Notes under the pieces: model-generated
What the model saw: only the letters and a program-made list of their open reading frames with translations
What the model was told of the DNA's origin: nothing
Databases searched by the model: none
NCBI RefSeq assembly: GCF_018607965.1
Contig: NZ_JABBAM010000114.1
Coordinates: 1-32,761 of the forward strand
Direction of reading: 5' to 3'
Origin: Planktotalea sp.
GTDB taxonomy: Bacteria > Pseudomonadota > Alphaproteobacteria > Rhodobacterales > Rhodobacteraceae
Length of the DNA: 32,761 nucleotides
Shown here: positions 16,997 to 25,655 of the stretch, one piece after another
Numbering within the stretch: the stretch's first letter is position 1
Layout of the letters: every line of letters starts with the position of its first letter
Made by a program: the position numbers and the translations under genes

Positions 16997-18786
16997 AATT
17001 GCCCCCCATGCTGTCTGGGAAAGACTCTGAACGGCTTTTCAATGCCGCGCTCGCGGACCTCTAGCAAAAAGAAGCGATCATAGCTGACCATTGCGGCAAA
17101 GAAGAAATGCAGCGCGGTTGCGAAAACATTCTTGGCGAATGGCAACGCATCTGCATCAAGGACAACTTCAATCTGACTACCAGCAGACAAAAGCATCTTC
17201 TTCCCAACGCGAATGGGTGCGATGGATTGGCTCACTTTAACGTCCCAAATGGCGCCTGCGGCATCTGCAAATCCTGAGGGCGAAGACAGATGCAACGCCT
17301 CCCTTAAGGCTTCGGCAGGTTCGGACGAATTGAAGACCGTGGAATAGTTGCCGTTGATCATCGACAAAACATCCCAAAGCCGCTCCACCTTAACGTCAGG
17401 CGGGATTGGCGCTGTGGGTTCGTCGATCAGTCTGAACGGACATTCTGCGAGCGCTTCGTCAGAAAATAAGACCTCTGTCCCCGGACGCGTCGCAAACGCA
17501 GCCCGTCCGTTTGAGCAAAACATCTCTGCGACAAAATCCAATGGCGCCGGGTCGCTCCCATGATCCGCAAGCGTTGAAAAGCTGATCTCGCGCCGTGCGG
17601 CATCAAATTCGCCAGTTTGATAGCGTTCTTGCCAAACCGGCAGATTGCTTATCGCACGTCTTTGCGACGAGGTGATACCGGTTAATTCTTTTTCACCATC
17701 TGGGGTCAGCTTGCGAACGTTCTTGATTTGCAGGCAGTCCACTTCCATCGCGTCGCTGGTTTCAGGTTTGATCGGCATCTGAAGGCGCGCGTAGTCATAG
17801 CGCGCAGGTCTTGAATAATCAGAATAGATGTTAACCGTTGGTACAACATTTGTTGAAAAGTCACCCGTCGAAATTTCGCTAAGCTGTTTAGCCCCCTGAT
17901 TAGACAGGAAAAACCGAATTTCAATAGCACTGCATTCGTGGCTAGAAAAGCTGCGGTCCGTGTCAGACAATCTAAAAAACGCGGCTTTGTCAGGATAGGC
18001 CAGAAAATCACGCAGCCGAGACAAGGCCGCCATTTGGGTCTTCTCACGAGGAAGAAACGTCTTGGTTTCCGCCAACATGCTTAGATTGAACTGTGCAGCG
18101 TCTAATGGAAATGTCTCTTTGCTGGATGCGCCGCCCTTGCGCACAATCCCGTAACCAATGCCAACAACATCGCCGCTTAGAACATCGATAATGCGTTGTT
18201 TTCGCGCACCTTCCGCGCTGACATAAAGCTCAAGCGCATCAATCGAAAGATCTGCCAGCGTTTGACTTGCATCCATGGTCTGCAAAGTAAGGCAAATCGC
18301 AGCTTCACTGCCCCGAAATTCCGCAGGTGGATCAAACCGAAAAGGTGCGCGTTCAAAACTGGCGGATGTCACCTTGACGGGGACAAGTTTCACATCGCGC
18401 GCCACAGTAAAGCGGCACTTTTCCAACCCATTTTCTGATGCAACTGGCATCTCGCACCCCGATGCGAGCTGGATCGTCTCTGCCAAAGCTTCCGTGGTTT
18501 CATCCAGTTTAACGGCCGCATAGCTTGGCGCGCCAAGCAAGAACGTTGGCGCTAGAACACGGATCAAATCAAGCGCAGTTTCAGGCAACGTATCATCCAT
18601 ACGCTTCGTCAGTCGCGCCGCATGTAGCGCAAGTGAATCGCCCAAACGTTGAACATCAGGATCGGTGCTGCGTCCGGCAGAAATTCCTAACGCTTTTGCT
18701 TTTTGCGGATGGCTCTTTTCAAATTCTTGAAAAGAACGTCGCATATAGTCTAATTCGGTTTCGTAATACTGAAGAATTTGTTCCAT
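16987..18786 (-). CDS. tssF: T6SS baseplate protein TssF
   Basis: 599 residues, matching the TssF/ImpG family. The start MEQILQYYETELDYMRRSFQ corresponds to the typical 'YY..EL..LR....eFa..hP' opening. It is followed by AGRSTDPDVQRLGDSLALHAARL (the DPdVERLle.fAflaARl block) and LIRVLAPTFLLGAPSYAAVK. The C-terminal half has LWDVLSMINGNYSTVF, EVVLDADALPFAKNVFATAL and HFFFAAMVSYDRFFLLEVRE, a family hallmark. TssF dimerises and, with TssG, forms the wedge that surrounds the VgrG hub. It starts 3 bases after tssE and overlaps tssG by 10 bases. Confidence 0.95.
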   Translation of the reverse strand: MEQILQYYETELDYMRRSFQEFEKSHPQKAKALGISAGRSTDPDVQRLGDSLALHAARLTKRMDDTLPETALDLIRVLAPTFLLGAPSYAAVKLDETTEALAETIQLASGCEMPVASENGLEKCRFTVARDVKLVPVKVTSASFERAPFRFDPPAEFRGSEAAICLTLQTMDASQTLADLSIDALELYVSAEGARKQRIIDVLSGDVVGIGYGIVRKGGASSKETFPLDAAQFNLSMLAETKTFLPREKTQMAALSRLRDFLAYPDKAAFFRLSDTDRSFSSHECSAIEIRFFLSNQGAKQLSEISTGDFSTNVVPTVNIYSDYSRPARYDYARLQMPIKPETSDAMEVDCLQIKNVRKLTPDGEKELTGITSSQRRAISNLPVWQERYQTGEFDAARREISFSTLADHGSDPAPLDFVAEMFCSNGRAAFATRPGTEVLFSDEALAECPFRLIDEPTAPIPPDVKVERLWDVLSMINGNYSTVFNSSEPAEALREALHLSSPSGFADAAGAIWDVKVSQSIAPIRVGKKMLLSAGSQIEVVLDADALPFAKNVFATALHFFFAAMVSYDRFFLLEVRERGIEKPFRVFPRQHGGQLCG

Positions 18787-18789
18787 GAT

Positions 18790-19194
18790 CTAGGACGCCT
18801 CCTCCACATATTGATCCATGCGCGAAAGCGTGGTTTCTATCTCGACGGCTTCGGTGCCGGAGTTATTCTTCATGCCACCCGCAATGAAAAACGTCACCGT
18901 GTTGAGGTCTGTGTCTTCGTGAAGTTCGATCTCAGAAAGTACCGACAAGCGCGGTTCAAAGCGGTTCAGCCTTTCACGCAACATGCCTCGCATCTGCCCA
19001 CTGCTTTCGCCGTCACCGAGCGCCCAAGTCATTGGCACACCGTAACAAAGATTTGACGCATGCACGTTATGCAAGGCCCGTTCCACTTCGAATTCAGGTG
19101 AAATTGATTGCAAAAGCGTTTGCACGTTCGTTGCGATTTTGGCTTCGGGGGTTTCTTGCGCGCGGGCGCCTAAAAATGCAGTTGCAAAGCCCAT
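18790..19194 (-). CDS. tssE: T6SS baseplate protein TssE (gp25-like)
   Basis: 134 residues with the GPW/gp25 lysozyme-like fold of phage T4 gp25 that anchors the first sheath ring to the baseplate. Visible segments are IATNVQTLLQSISPEFEVER and SNLCYGVPMTW (nSvlnYGlpd-type block). After these come MRGMLRERLNRFEPRLSVLS, containing the conserved I/L..RFEPRL motif, and LNTVTFFIAGGMKN. The YGVP and RFEPRL signatures make the assignment firm. It begins 1 base after the tssC-like gene ends and is 3 bases before tssF. Confidence 0.93.
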   Translation of the reverse strand: MGFATAFLGARAQETPEAKIATNVQTLLQSISPEFEVERALHNVHASNLCYGVPMTWALGDGESSGQMRGMLRERLNRFEPRLSVLSEIELHEDTDLNTVTFFIAGGMKNNSGTEAVEIETTLSRMDQYVEEAS

Positions 19195-19195
19195 G

Positions 19196-20599
19196 TTATG
19201 CTGGCTCCGCTAGATTTGTCGGGCCGAAGTCAGTTTTCAGCGTGATATCCCCAAGAACATTGTCGATCTGATATTGGGGCCGAACAATCACTTCGCACTG
19301 GAACCGTGCAGCATCTGAACTGGAATCCGACACGCTAACGCGCGCGCCTCTTAGTGGATACTTGGCCTGTAATTCGGTCGAAGAACTTGACGGTGAAACA
19401 TAGGCGTCAAACCAGTTGTTCAAAGTCAGTTCGCATTCTGCCGCTGTTTTCACTTGGCCAATCAAAGATCTAATTCTGACTTTGACATAGTGAACGATCC
19501 GGCAAGCAACCATTACAGACTGTAATTGCGTCACAATTTCCTTTTGACTGGAACCGTTGCAATTGGTCACCGTGCGGTTGCCAACAAAATAGAGCAGATT
19601 GTTCTTGGTGCTTTCGGCAATCGCGATCAGGCCGTTTTCGGAATAAGCATGTGCTAGGTTTCGCGTCATACGAATGTTCGCACGTTCACTTCGCGCACAG
19701 CCGTCTGGCAATGGGTGCAAGCTTGGACTAAGAACTGCGCCCAAACCGGGTTGATTGGTTACGAGCTTCAAAAAGCCGAACCAAGCACATCTGTTGTATT
19801 CGGCAATGACAGTGCGCAGAAAATCGTAACACCCAGTCGCCCACAGACCATCACTTTGGCTGGGCCATTGATGATAGAGAAAGCCCATTTCGCGATCTTG
19901 ATACCGACCACGCAATTGGGTCTTAGACAAAACTATACCCAAGAAACGCGCGTTATCGAGTTCGCGCAAAGCTTGCCAATCTCGGTAGTCCCCACCATTC
20001 AAAACTTTGCTGACACGTTCAAGATCCGTGAACCACGCGGCATCGGTCTCACCGAAGAAATCATCCGAAAAGCTCATGATGATCGGGCACATGCAGGCTT
20101 CGCCCATGCTACAGATCAATTGGGCCGTGTAGAGATCGTCAAATTCAGTGTCCAAACTTGTAGACAAGCCGTGATCAATCATCGCGATCCCAAAAGGCTC
20201 GCCGCCCAAGGTATCCAGCTCGTTCTGACCCAAAAGGCGATACAGGATCGAACGACGGATTTCATTGTTATAGTGCAAATCGCGCGACAGATCTTCCCAG
20301 CTCAGATCAAGCATTTTAATCTTCAACATAGGAGCCATGTTGGCGGCCCAGACAACACTGGCCAAACCACTCCAACGGCTTTCCAATTCCTGAAAAGGAC
20401 GGGCTTCAATAATTTCTGTTAACTGAGCATTCAGCACAGCATCGATTTCAAGAACGGTTCGTCGCAATACCGATGTAAGCTGAGAGATCGTTTGAAAACG
20501 GGTCTTTAACCGGTTCAAACGATTGTCATCTGTATCCATCCCCCCCACGGCAAAGTCGCCAAGGGGGAATGGATCTTGATTTGAAGCGTCAATGATCAA
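19196..20599 (-). CDS. Second TssC-like sheath-family protein (TssC paralogue)
   Basis: 467 residues, alignable by eye with TssC along its length: FQELESRWSGLASVVWAANM, LSWEDLSRDLHYN, LGGEPFGIAMIDHGL, YDFLRTVIAEYNRCAWFGFL, MVACRIVHYVKVRIRSLIGQ and LTLNNWFDAYV match the equivalent blocks of the TssC gene next to it. It lacks the TssC Ala/Gly-rich N-terminal arm and has diverged strongly. Agrobacterium tumefaciens also encodes two adjacent TssC-family proteins (TssC40 and TssC41) required for secretion, so a specialised sheath or baseplate-proximal role is plausible. The start is a TTG at 20599; an ATG 20 codons in (20539) is preceded immediately by a G-run and is a weaker choice. It follows tssC by 9 bases. 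Confidence 0.85.
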   Translation of the reverse strand: MIIDASNQDPFPLGDFAVGGMDTDDNRLNRLKTRFQTISQLTSVLRRTVLEIDAVLNAQLTEIIEARPFQELESRWSGLASVVWAANMAPMLKIKMLDLSWEDLSRDLHYNNEIRRSILYRLLGQNELDTLGGEPFGIAMIDHGLSTSLDTEFDDLYTAQLICSMGEACMCPIIMSFSDDFFGETDAAWFTDLERVSKVLNGGDYRDWQALRELDNARFLGIVLSKTQLRGRYQDREMGFLYHQWPSQSDGLWATGCYDFLRTVIAEYNRCAWFGFLKLVTNQPGLGAVLSPSLHPLPDGCARSERANIRMTRNLAHAYSENGLIAIAESTKNNLLYFVGNRTVTNCNGSSQKEIVTQLQSVMVACRIVHYVKVRIRSLIGQVKTAAECELTLNNWFDAYVSPSSSSTELQAKYPLRGARVSVSDSSSDAARFQCEVIVRPQYQIDNVLGDITLKTDFGPTNLAEPA

Positions 20600-20608
20600 T
20601 GGATCACT

Positions 20609-22090
20609 CTAGCCTGGAATCTTTGCAACCATGCGAACTGATGTGGACAGTTCTTCAAGCTGCAACCAAGGTCGCAAATAAGCCACCGCAGAATAAGCGC
20701 CAGGCTTACCCGGCTGCTCGATCACATCAATTGTGCTCTCTGCAAGTGGTGTCTTGGAACGCTCAGAGTTACCCATCGCACCAGCATTGGTGTATTGGTT
20801 AATCCAAGACTGAAGATCTGCCTTGATATCATTTGCTTCCAAGTTGGAACCAAGCATATCACGACCCATCACCTTAAGATAATGAGCGATCCGGCTCGCC
20901 GCCATGATGTAGGGCAAACGTGCAGAAATCGCAGCGTTTGACGTCGCATCATTGTCGACAAAGGTTTTCGGACGCTGCGCAGTTTGGCTACCGATAAACA
21001 CCGCGTGCGCAGTGTTTTTATAGTGAACCAATGGCAAAAATCCGAGATCAGACAGCTCTTTTTCACGCTCGTCCGTCAGATTGACTTCTGTAGGACAGGC
21101 TTGCTTCACATCACCTGCATCGCTCTTGTAGGTCAGATTAGGAAGCTGATCGACTTTGCCACCATTATCCAGACCACGAATAGCAGTACACCAACCAAAT
21201 GCCGTGAAGGCTTGGTTCATCTTAAGCGCCATTTCATAGCAAGCGTTTGACCACACCAATTCGCTATTGTCTTGCGGGCGCTGATTGCCGTCCGCATCTG
21301 TCGCGAGTTCGTGGAAATCAAAGGTTTTCGCTTTTCCACCTGACGCACCATAAGGAAGACGCGCAAGTGTGGCTGGCAAGGTTAACGTGACATAGCGGCT
21401 TTCGTCGCTATCGCGGAACCCGTTCCAAGCTGCATAAGACGGTGAATCAAAACCAGCGGCAACAGGGCGGCCTTCAGCAAATGATTCAAAGCTCTTGTAC
21501 TCGAACATGTCAGAGCCAGCCGCCGCCACGAATGGTGCGTGACACGCAGCCGCCGTTTCAGCAATATAAGTCAGCAAAGCAACATCTTCGTCGCCCGCGC
21601 CGAAATAATAGTCACCAATGAGCGCGCCGTAAGGCTCACCACCGGCTGTACCAAACTCGTCTTGATAAAGCGCTTCAAAGAGCGGGCTGCGATCGACCGC
21701 AGGCGCATCTTCGAACTGCTCTAGCAACTCTTCTTTGTTGTAATCGACCAGCTTGATCTTCTGAGCAGTGCCAACTTCAGTTTCGCGCACAACTTTTTGC
21801 ACGCCGCGCCAAGACCCTTCAAGCGCTTGAAACTTGTCATTCTGCATGATCGCCGACATCTGCTTTGACATCAGTTTGTCGATCTCAGCGACAGCTTTGC
21901 GGATTGTAACACCCACATTTTGATCCCAAACCAAAGATCCTTCCATCGCTTGCGATGTCAGAACAGACAATAGTTCTTTGGTAGTATCTTCTGGAGTCTG
22001 AACCGTGGCTTGTAGCGCACGATCCAGCAGGCTTACTTCAACTTCTTCCGCGGCGGCAGCGCCGCCTCCAGCTGCTTCATTTTCTGACAT
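20609..22090 (-). CDS. tssC: T6SS contractile sheath large subunit TssC (VipB)
   Basis: 493 residues, full length for TssC/VipB. It opens with a flexible Ala/Gly-rich arm and then shows the family blocks: NDKFQALEGSWRGVQKVV, LLEQFEDAPAVDRSPLFEAL and EFGTAGGEPYGALIGDYYFG. Later blocks are YIAETAAACHAPFVAAA, RLPYG, WSNACYEMALKMNQAFTAFG and IAHYLKVMGRDMLGS, and the C-terminus ends in VAYLRPWLQLEELSTSVRMV. TssC pairs with TssB to build the contractile sheath that drives the Hcp tube. It starts 11 bases after tssB with AGG upstream of the ATG. Confidence 0.96.
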   Translation of the reverse strand: MSENEAAGGGAAAAEEVEVSLLDRALQATVQTPEDTTKELLSVLTSQAMEGSLVWDQNVGVTIRKAVAEIDKLMSKQMSAIMQNDKFQALEGSWRGVQKVVRETEVGTAQKIKLVDYNKEELLEQFEDAPAVDRSPLFEALYQDEFGTAGGEPYGALIGDYYFGAGDEDVALLTYIAETAAACHAPFVAAAGSDMFEYKSFESFAEGRPVAAGFDSPSYAAWNGFRDSDESRYVTLTLPATLARLPYGASGGKAKTFDFHELATDADGNQRPQDNSELVWSNACYEMALKMNQAFTAFGWCTAIRGLDNGGKVDQLPNLTYKSDAGDVKQACPTEVNLTDEREKELSDLGFLPLVHYKNTAHAVFIGSQTAQRPKTFVDNDATSNAAISARLPYIMAASRIAHYLKVMGRDMLGSNLEANDIKADLQSWINQYTNAGAMGNSERSKTPLAESTIDVIEQPGKPGAYSAVAYLRPWLQLEELSTSVRMVAKIPG

Positions 22091-22101
22091 ATCAGGCCTC
22101 C

Positions 22102-22599
22102 CTATTCTTCGTTACCAGTGCCAAGCTCGTCGCCGAGTGCTTTGACCAAATCACCGTCCTGAAGGATTTCCTTCAGAACCTTTTCCAAGTCACGCGAACG
22201 ATCTGCTTTGGCGACCAATGTCATAAGCTTTTCACGTGTTTCAGCCAGCTTGCGCAGTGGCTCAACCTTGTCGACAATCGCATCAGGTTCGAAATCTTTC
22301 ATAGATTTGAAATCGAGATCGACTTCAAACTCGGATCCGTCGTCCTGAACTTTATTCTCGACAGTAAACGTGAGTTGTGGACCAACGCGCGTCATAACGT
22401 CGTTAAAGTTGTCTTTATCCACATTGTAGAACGTACGCTCTTCGAGCGGCTCTTTGTCGGTGCGATCACCGGAATAACCACCGATCATTCCAGTGACAAA
22501 AGCCAGCTCTTTCTTTTGAACAGAACCACCATCTTCAACATCGTACGTGATGCTGACGCGGTTCTTACTGACGCGTTTTTGTTGCGCATTAAGTGCCAT
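22102..22599 (-). CDS. tssB: T6SS contractile sheath small subunit TssB (VipA)
   Basis: 165 residues, typical for TssB/VipA. Visible family blocks are QKRVSKNRVSITYDVEDGG near the N-terminus, LAFVTGMIGGYSG, EERTFYNVDKDNFNDVM, and the DFEPDAIVDKVEPLRKLAET segment that forms the helix interacting with TssC. The C-terminal LEKVLKEILQDGDLVKALGD helix matches the ClpV-related end of the subunit family. A strong AGGAGG lies about 7 bases before the ATG, suggesting high translation, as expected for a structural protein. It sits between hcp (20 bases) and tssC (11 bases). Confidence 0.96.
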   Translation of the reverse strand: MALNAQQKRVSKNRVSITYDVEDGGSVQKKELAFVTGMIGGYSGDRTDKEPLEERTFYNVDKDNFNDVMTRVGPQLTFTVENKVQDDGSEFEVDLDFKSMKDFEPDAIVDKVEPLRKLAETREKLMTLVAKADRSRDLEKVLKEILQDGDLVKALGDELGTGNEE

Positions 22600-22619
22600 A
22601 TTAAATCCTCCTGAATTTT

Positions 22620-23141
22620 TTACTTCTTAGCGTCTTGATTGCCAGAAACCAGCTTGCCCGTTTTCAGGTCAAACTTAACAACATCGCCTTTTTCAACTTT
22701 ACCAGCTTCATCTTGGAAGTAATGCGTGATGGAAATTGTTGTGTAAGCAATGCTCATTGCGCAGCCGCCAGCATCGGTTGAATAGCTGGAAAGACGTGCT
22801 TCTTCCAATGAAACGACACGACGTGGCTGAATGCCGTCGCCAGAACTGTTGGTGCGCGTTTCAACGATTTCGATTGTTTTACCTTTTTCGCCCGGAGCAA
22901 AGAAAAGCGTCTCCAAAATGGCAGAAGCTGCATCTGGTTCACGAGAAATGCTAACATCACTTAACGCTGGAATTCCACTCTCTGCATCGCCTGCGGCACC
23001 AACCTGAACATAGATCGAACGCGAGTAACCAACATTGAATTGTCCAATTGGGAAAAAGCCCTTTTTACCAGCAATATCAGGTACGCTCGCCATACCTTTG
23101 AAGCTGTCAATTCCGTCGATACGCATATATAAGCCAGACAT
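22620..23141 (-). CDS. hcp: T6SS inner-tube protein Hcp (TssD)
   Basis: 173 residues with the Hcp beta-barrel pattern. It starts GLYMRIDGIDSFKGMASVPD and has the surface block AASAILETLFFAPGEKGKTI, then IVETRTNSSGDGIQPRRVVS. Near the C-terminus SIAYTTISITHYFQDEAGKV precedes VVKFDLKTGKLV. Hexamers stack into the tube that is propelled out of the cell and carries small effectors in the lumen. AAAGGA lies 8 bases before the ATG. The 39-base gap to tssA is among the larger ones within the operon, but no separate promoter is evident there. No C-terminal effector extension is present. Confidence 0.94.
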   Translation of the reverse strand: MSGLYMRIDGIDSFKGMASVPDIAGKKGFFPIGQFNVGYSRSIYVQVGAAGDAESGIPALSDVSISREPDAASAILETLFFAPGEKGKTIEIVETRTNSSGDGIQPRRVVSLEEARLSSYSTDAGGCAMSIAYTTISITHYFQDEAGKVEKGDVVKFDLKTGKLVSGNQDAKK

Positions 23142-23180
23142 TTTGTGATCCTTTCACTTGGGTTTATTGATCGTTTCTTA

Positions 23181-24596
23181 CTACCATTCAAAGTCTGCGA
23201 CTGGTAAATTCTCGGGTGGTGTTTCGGTCGTTTCTGGAACTGCTGCCGATTCTACAGTGTCAGACGATTGCACATTCGTCTGTGCATTAGCAACTAATGG
23301 CTGAGCAACCGGCGATTGTTGCACCTGAACGTTGTTTTCGACTGGTGTTGCTGGTTTCGGAATCGCGGCGGCGTAATTGGATAGTTCAGGATGCTCGACC
23401 CCACCAGCTGCCCCTGCGCCTTTGTGTCCGAAATTGTCCGCGAACCCTTGGCTTTCAAGCCCCGTCATCAATGCCATTTGCGACATTCCAACGCTGCCGT
23501 CGCTAAGTATTTCACGGTAAAGCTCTGCGGCGTTCAGATTGCCCCAACGCACAGCGCGGTCCAATAACAAACAAATCGGTGAATGCGGTTCGGATTTGCG
23601 GAAATACTTTGCAAGCTTCGCGATCGCGACCAGCGCGTCATGGCGGTTTGATACATTTGCGTTGATGTTGAAACCCGTCCCGCCGCCGCCACTGCCGCCG
23701 CTTTGACCAGCACTGGGAGCCGCTTGAACAGCAACAGTTTCGCCGTCACTTTCGCTTTGACCTTGTGGAGCCTCTTCTTCTGCTTCGCCGCTGTCTCCGG
23801 GCCATGGAAAACCTAGACCTTCAACCAATGTTAGAATGGCAGCTAGCACATCATTCACCAAACGCGCGCCATATCCGATAAGCGGAGGCACCTGCCCGTG
23901 TTTTTGAGCAAAATTTTTGACATTGGTTTCTAGCGCAACAATCGTCAACGCCATCTGTTGCAGGGCTTCAATCTTGATAGTCAGCGCGTCTGACTCAGCC
24001 GAAATATGTGCTCCAACTTCAGCAGCTAAATCGCTAATCGTTCCGTCTTTGTTGGCAAGAATAAATTTGCCAAACGTGACTTCACCGATCAGCGGCAAAT
24101 TGGTGAGGGGTCCGTTAAGCAAACCGGTTCCTTCGACCTCACCAAACAATTGCACGAATGGACGCATCTTAAGCTCTGCAATTTCGCTTGCACGAGCATC
24201 ATCAGTTTCGCCTTTTAGTTTTTCAACAGGCGGGACCGGTTGCAAAGTATCGATGCTCGACGCAACAAGGCCTTCCATAAGCTGCAAAGCATCACGGCAC
24301 TGCTCTAATGGCTTAGCTGCATGAATTTGCGACGCGACATACCAAGACAGCACTTCCAAATCTTTGGAAGTTTCGTTCAAACAAGTCTCGCATAGTTCTG
24401 CAAGCGCTGCCCAAGCTACTGAATTGTTTGCGGCTTTTTCACGATCCTCTAAGGATTCTGGCGTCTCTGATAGGCTACGCCAATTGGCCTGACCCGAATT
24501 GAACGCGGAACGCAACGCGCGGTAGGTGGTTTTTTCACCTTTGAGGAATACGCCAAACGGTGCGTCTTCTGATATATTATCTGCCAAGCTACTCAT
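23181..24596 (-). CDS. tssA: T6SS cap/baseplate-associated protein TssA (ImpA_N domain)
   Basis: 471 residues. The N-terminal ImpA-related domain is visible in YRALRSAFNSGQANWRSL, CETCLNETSKDLEVLSWYVA and CRDALQLMEGLVASSIDTLQ. A middle domain follows, then a C-terminal helical part with RHDALVAIAKLAKYFRKSEP, SPICLLLDRAVRWGNLNAAE and LYREILSD, the standard TssA C-terminal block. A Gly/Ser-rich linker lies near residues 300-312 and the last ~75 residues are a Pro/Thr/Val-rich disordered tail. TssA primes and caps tube/sheath growth. ATG 24596 is preferred over ATG 24605 because the G-rich AGGGGGG site abuts the latter but is 9 bases from the former. It follows the PF04392 gene by 30 bases. Confidence 0.9.
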   Translation of the reverse strand: MSSLADNISEDAPFGVFLKGEKTTYRALRSAFNSGQANWRSLSETPESLEDREKAANNSVAWAALAELCETCLNETSKDLEVLSWYVASQIHAAKPLEQCRDALQLMEGLVASSIDTLQPVPPVEKLKGETDDARASEIAELKMRPFVQLFGEVEGTGLLNGPLTNLPLIGEVTFGKFILANKDGTISDLAAEVGAHISAESDALTIKIEALQQMALTIVALETNVKNFAQKHGQVPPLIGYGARLVNDVLAAILTLVEGLGFPWPGDSGEAEEEAPQGQSESDGETVAVQAAPSAGQSGGSGGGGTGFNINANVSNRHDALVAIAKLAKYFRKSEPHSPICLLLDRAVRWGNLNAAELYREILSDGSVGMSQMALMTGLESQGFADNFGHKGAGAAGGVEHPELSNYAAAIPKPATPVENNVQVQQSPVAQPLVANAQTNVQSSDTVESAAVPETTETPPENLPVADFEW

Positions 24597-24626
24597 GTTA
24601 CGCATCCCCCCTAAATTAACCCAGCT

Positions 24627-25655
24627 TCATCGTACAATTTCTGCCACTGTTAACAAGGACAAAGGCGGATACAGCGACAATGCTCTGGCCGTCGACATGT
24701 TGAGAATGACCGAATACCGGTTTAGCGATTTGATAGGCAGCTCGCCCGGGATTGCGCCATTCAGAACAACTTGTTCGGCTTGAACCGCGGCCAGACGTCC
24801 AACGTTGGCGTAGCTTGTGCCAATCGCCATCAAAGCGCCTGCATCCTTCACCATCTGCGTATAAGCGCTGAAAACGGGAAGGCTCAGCGAGTTAGCAGCT
24901 TCAACAAAAGCTTCACGGTTTTCAAGGTTAAACGAACTGGAGCCGACATAGATTGCCTCTGCACCGCGTTCTTTTAGATGCGCCAACGCCGAGGGAATTT
25001 GATCAACCGAAATTTCGCCAGCATCGTCAAGTTCATAGACGTGCTCGACCAGCTCAAACGACAGTTCATCAGATATCGCGCGCAAACTATTGGTATTTAG
25101 CGTCGAATTCAGCTCGCTTGGGTCATTCACAACACCCATTTTCTCTGGGCGAAAATACTCAAACAACAAACGAAGTTGCACATCTTCTGGCACGCGATTG
25201 CGCACGCCTGTAATGAAGGGCCGTCCGCTAGCTTTATAGCTATCCACAAGTTTCGAGCCAACTGGATCAGCAACGATCATGAAGATCGCTGGGATATCAC
25301 CCAGTGCAGAGGCAGTTTGATGATCCTCGATCGTCCCAAGGATACCGCGCGACACGCTTGTACCCCACGTAATGACAAGGTCAGGGTCTTCGGCAATCAA
25401 TTGCTGTTGAACCTCTGGCAACCTGCTTTTGTCGCGTTCAACATCTGTGACGGTGACATTTACGGGCAATGCGCGGTCTTCAAAATAGCGCACGAAACCA
25501 CGACACGCTTCTTCACATCCACGCCATACGACCATGTGGATTTGTTGAACGCGCTGGGGTGCTTCGGACGCTCTGCCTTGTGCGGCCCCCTGCTCTGTCG
25601 CTGCAAAAAGGTAAAAGAGAACAGCGATCAAAGGGCTAAATGAAACCTTACGCAT
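24627..25655 (-). CDS. Periplasmic binding protein of the ABC_sub_bind (PF04392-like) family
   Basis: From ATG 25655 the protein has 342 residues, with a signal peptide (MRKVSFSPLIAVLFYLFAAT..., cleavage near residue 25). The mature part resembles ABC_sub_bind proteins of the TrpX type: VQQIHMVVWRGCEEACRGF, DPDLVITWGTSVSRGI, IPAIFMIVADPVGSKLV and GRPFITGVRN. Further blocks are EAIYVGSSSFNLENREAFVE and LPVFSAYTQMVKDAGALMAI. Family members bind aromatic or other small ligands, but no cognate permease/ATPase pair is present here. The start overlaps the MFS-fusion stop by 8 bases, implying joint translation and a shared function. An extension to 25811 would run deep into the MFS gene. The ligand is unknown; a role as sensor co-receptor for the adjacent membrane proteins is inferred. 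Confidence 0.78.
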   Translation of the reverse strand: MRKVSFSPLIAVLFYLFAATEQGAAQGRASEAPQRVQQIHMVVWRGCEEACRGFVRYFEDRALPVNVTVTDVERDKSRLPEVQQQLIAEDPDLVITWGTSVSRGILGTIEDHQTASALGDIPAIFMIVADPVGSKLVDSYKASGRPFITGVRNRVPEDVQLRLLFEYFRPEKMGVVNDPSELNSTLNTNSLRAISDELSFELVEHVYELDDAGEISVDQIPSALAHLKERGAEAIYVGSSSFNLENREAFVEAANSLSLPVFSAYTQMVKDAGALMAIGTSYANVGRLAAVQAEQVVLNGAIPGELPIKSLNRYSVILNMSTARALSLYPPLSLLTVAEIVR

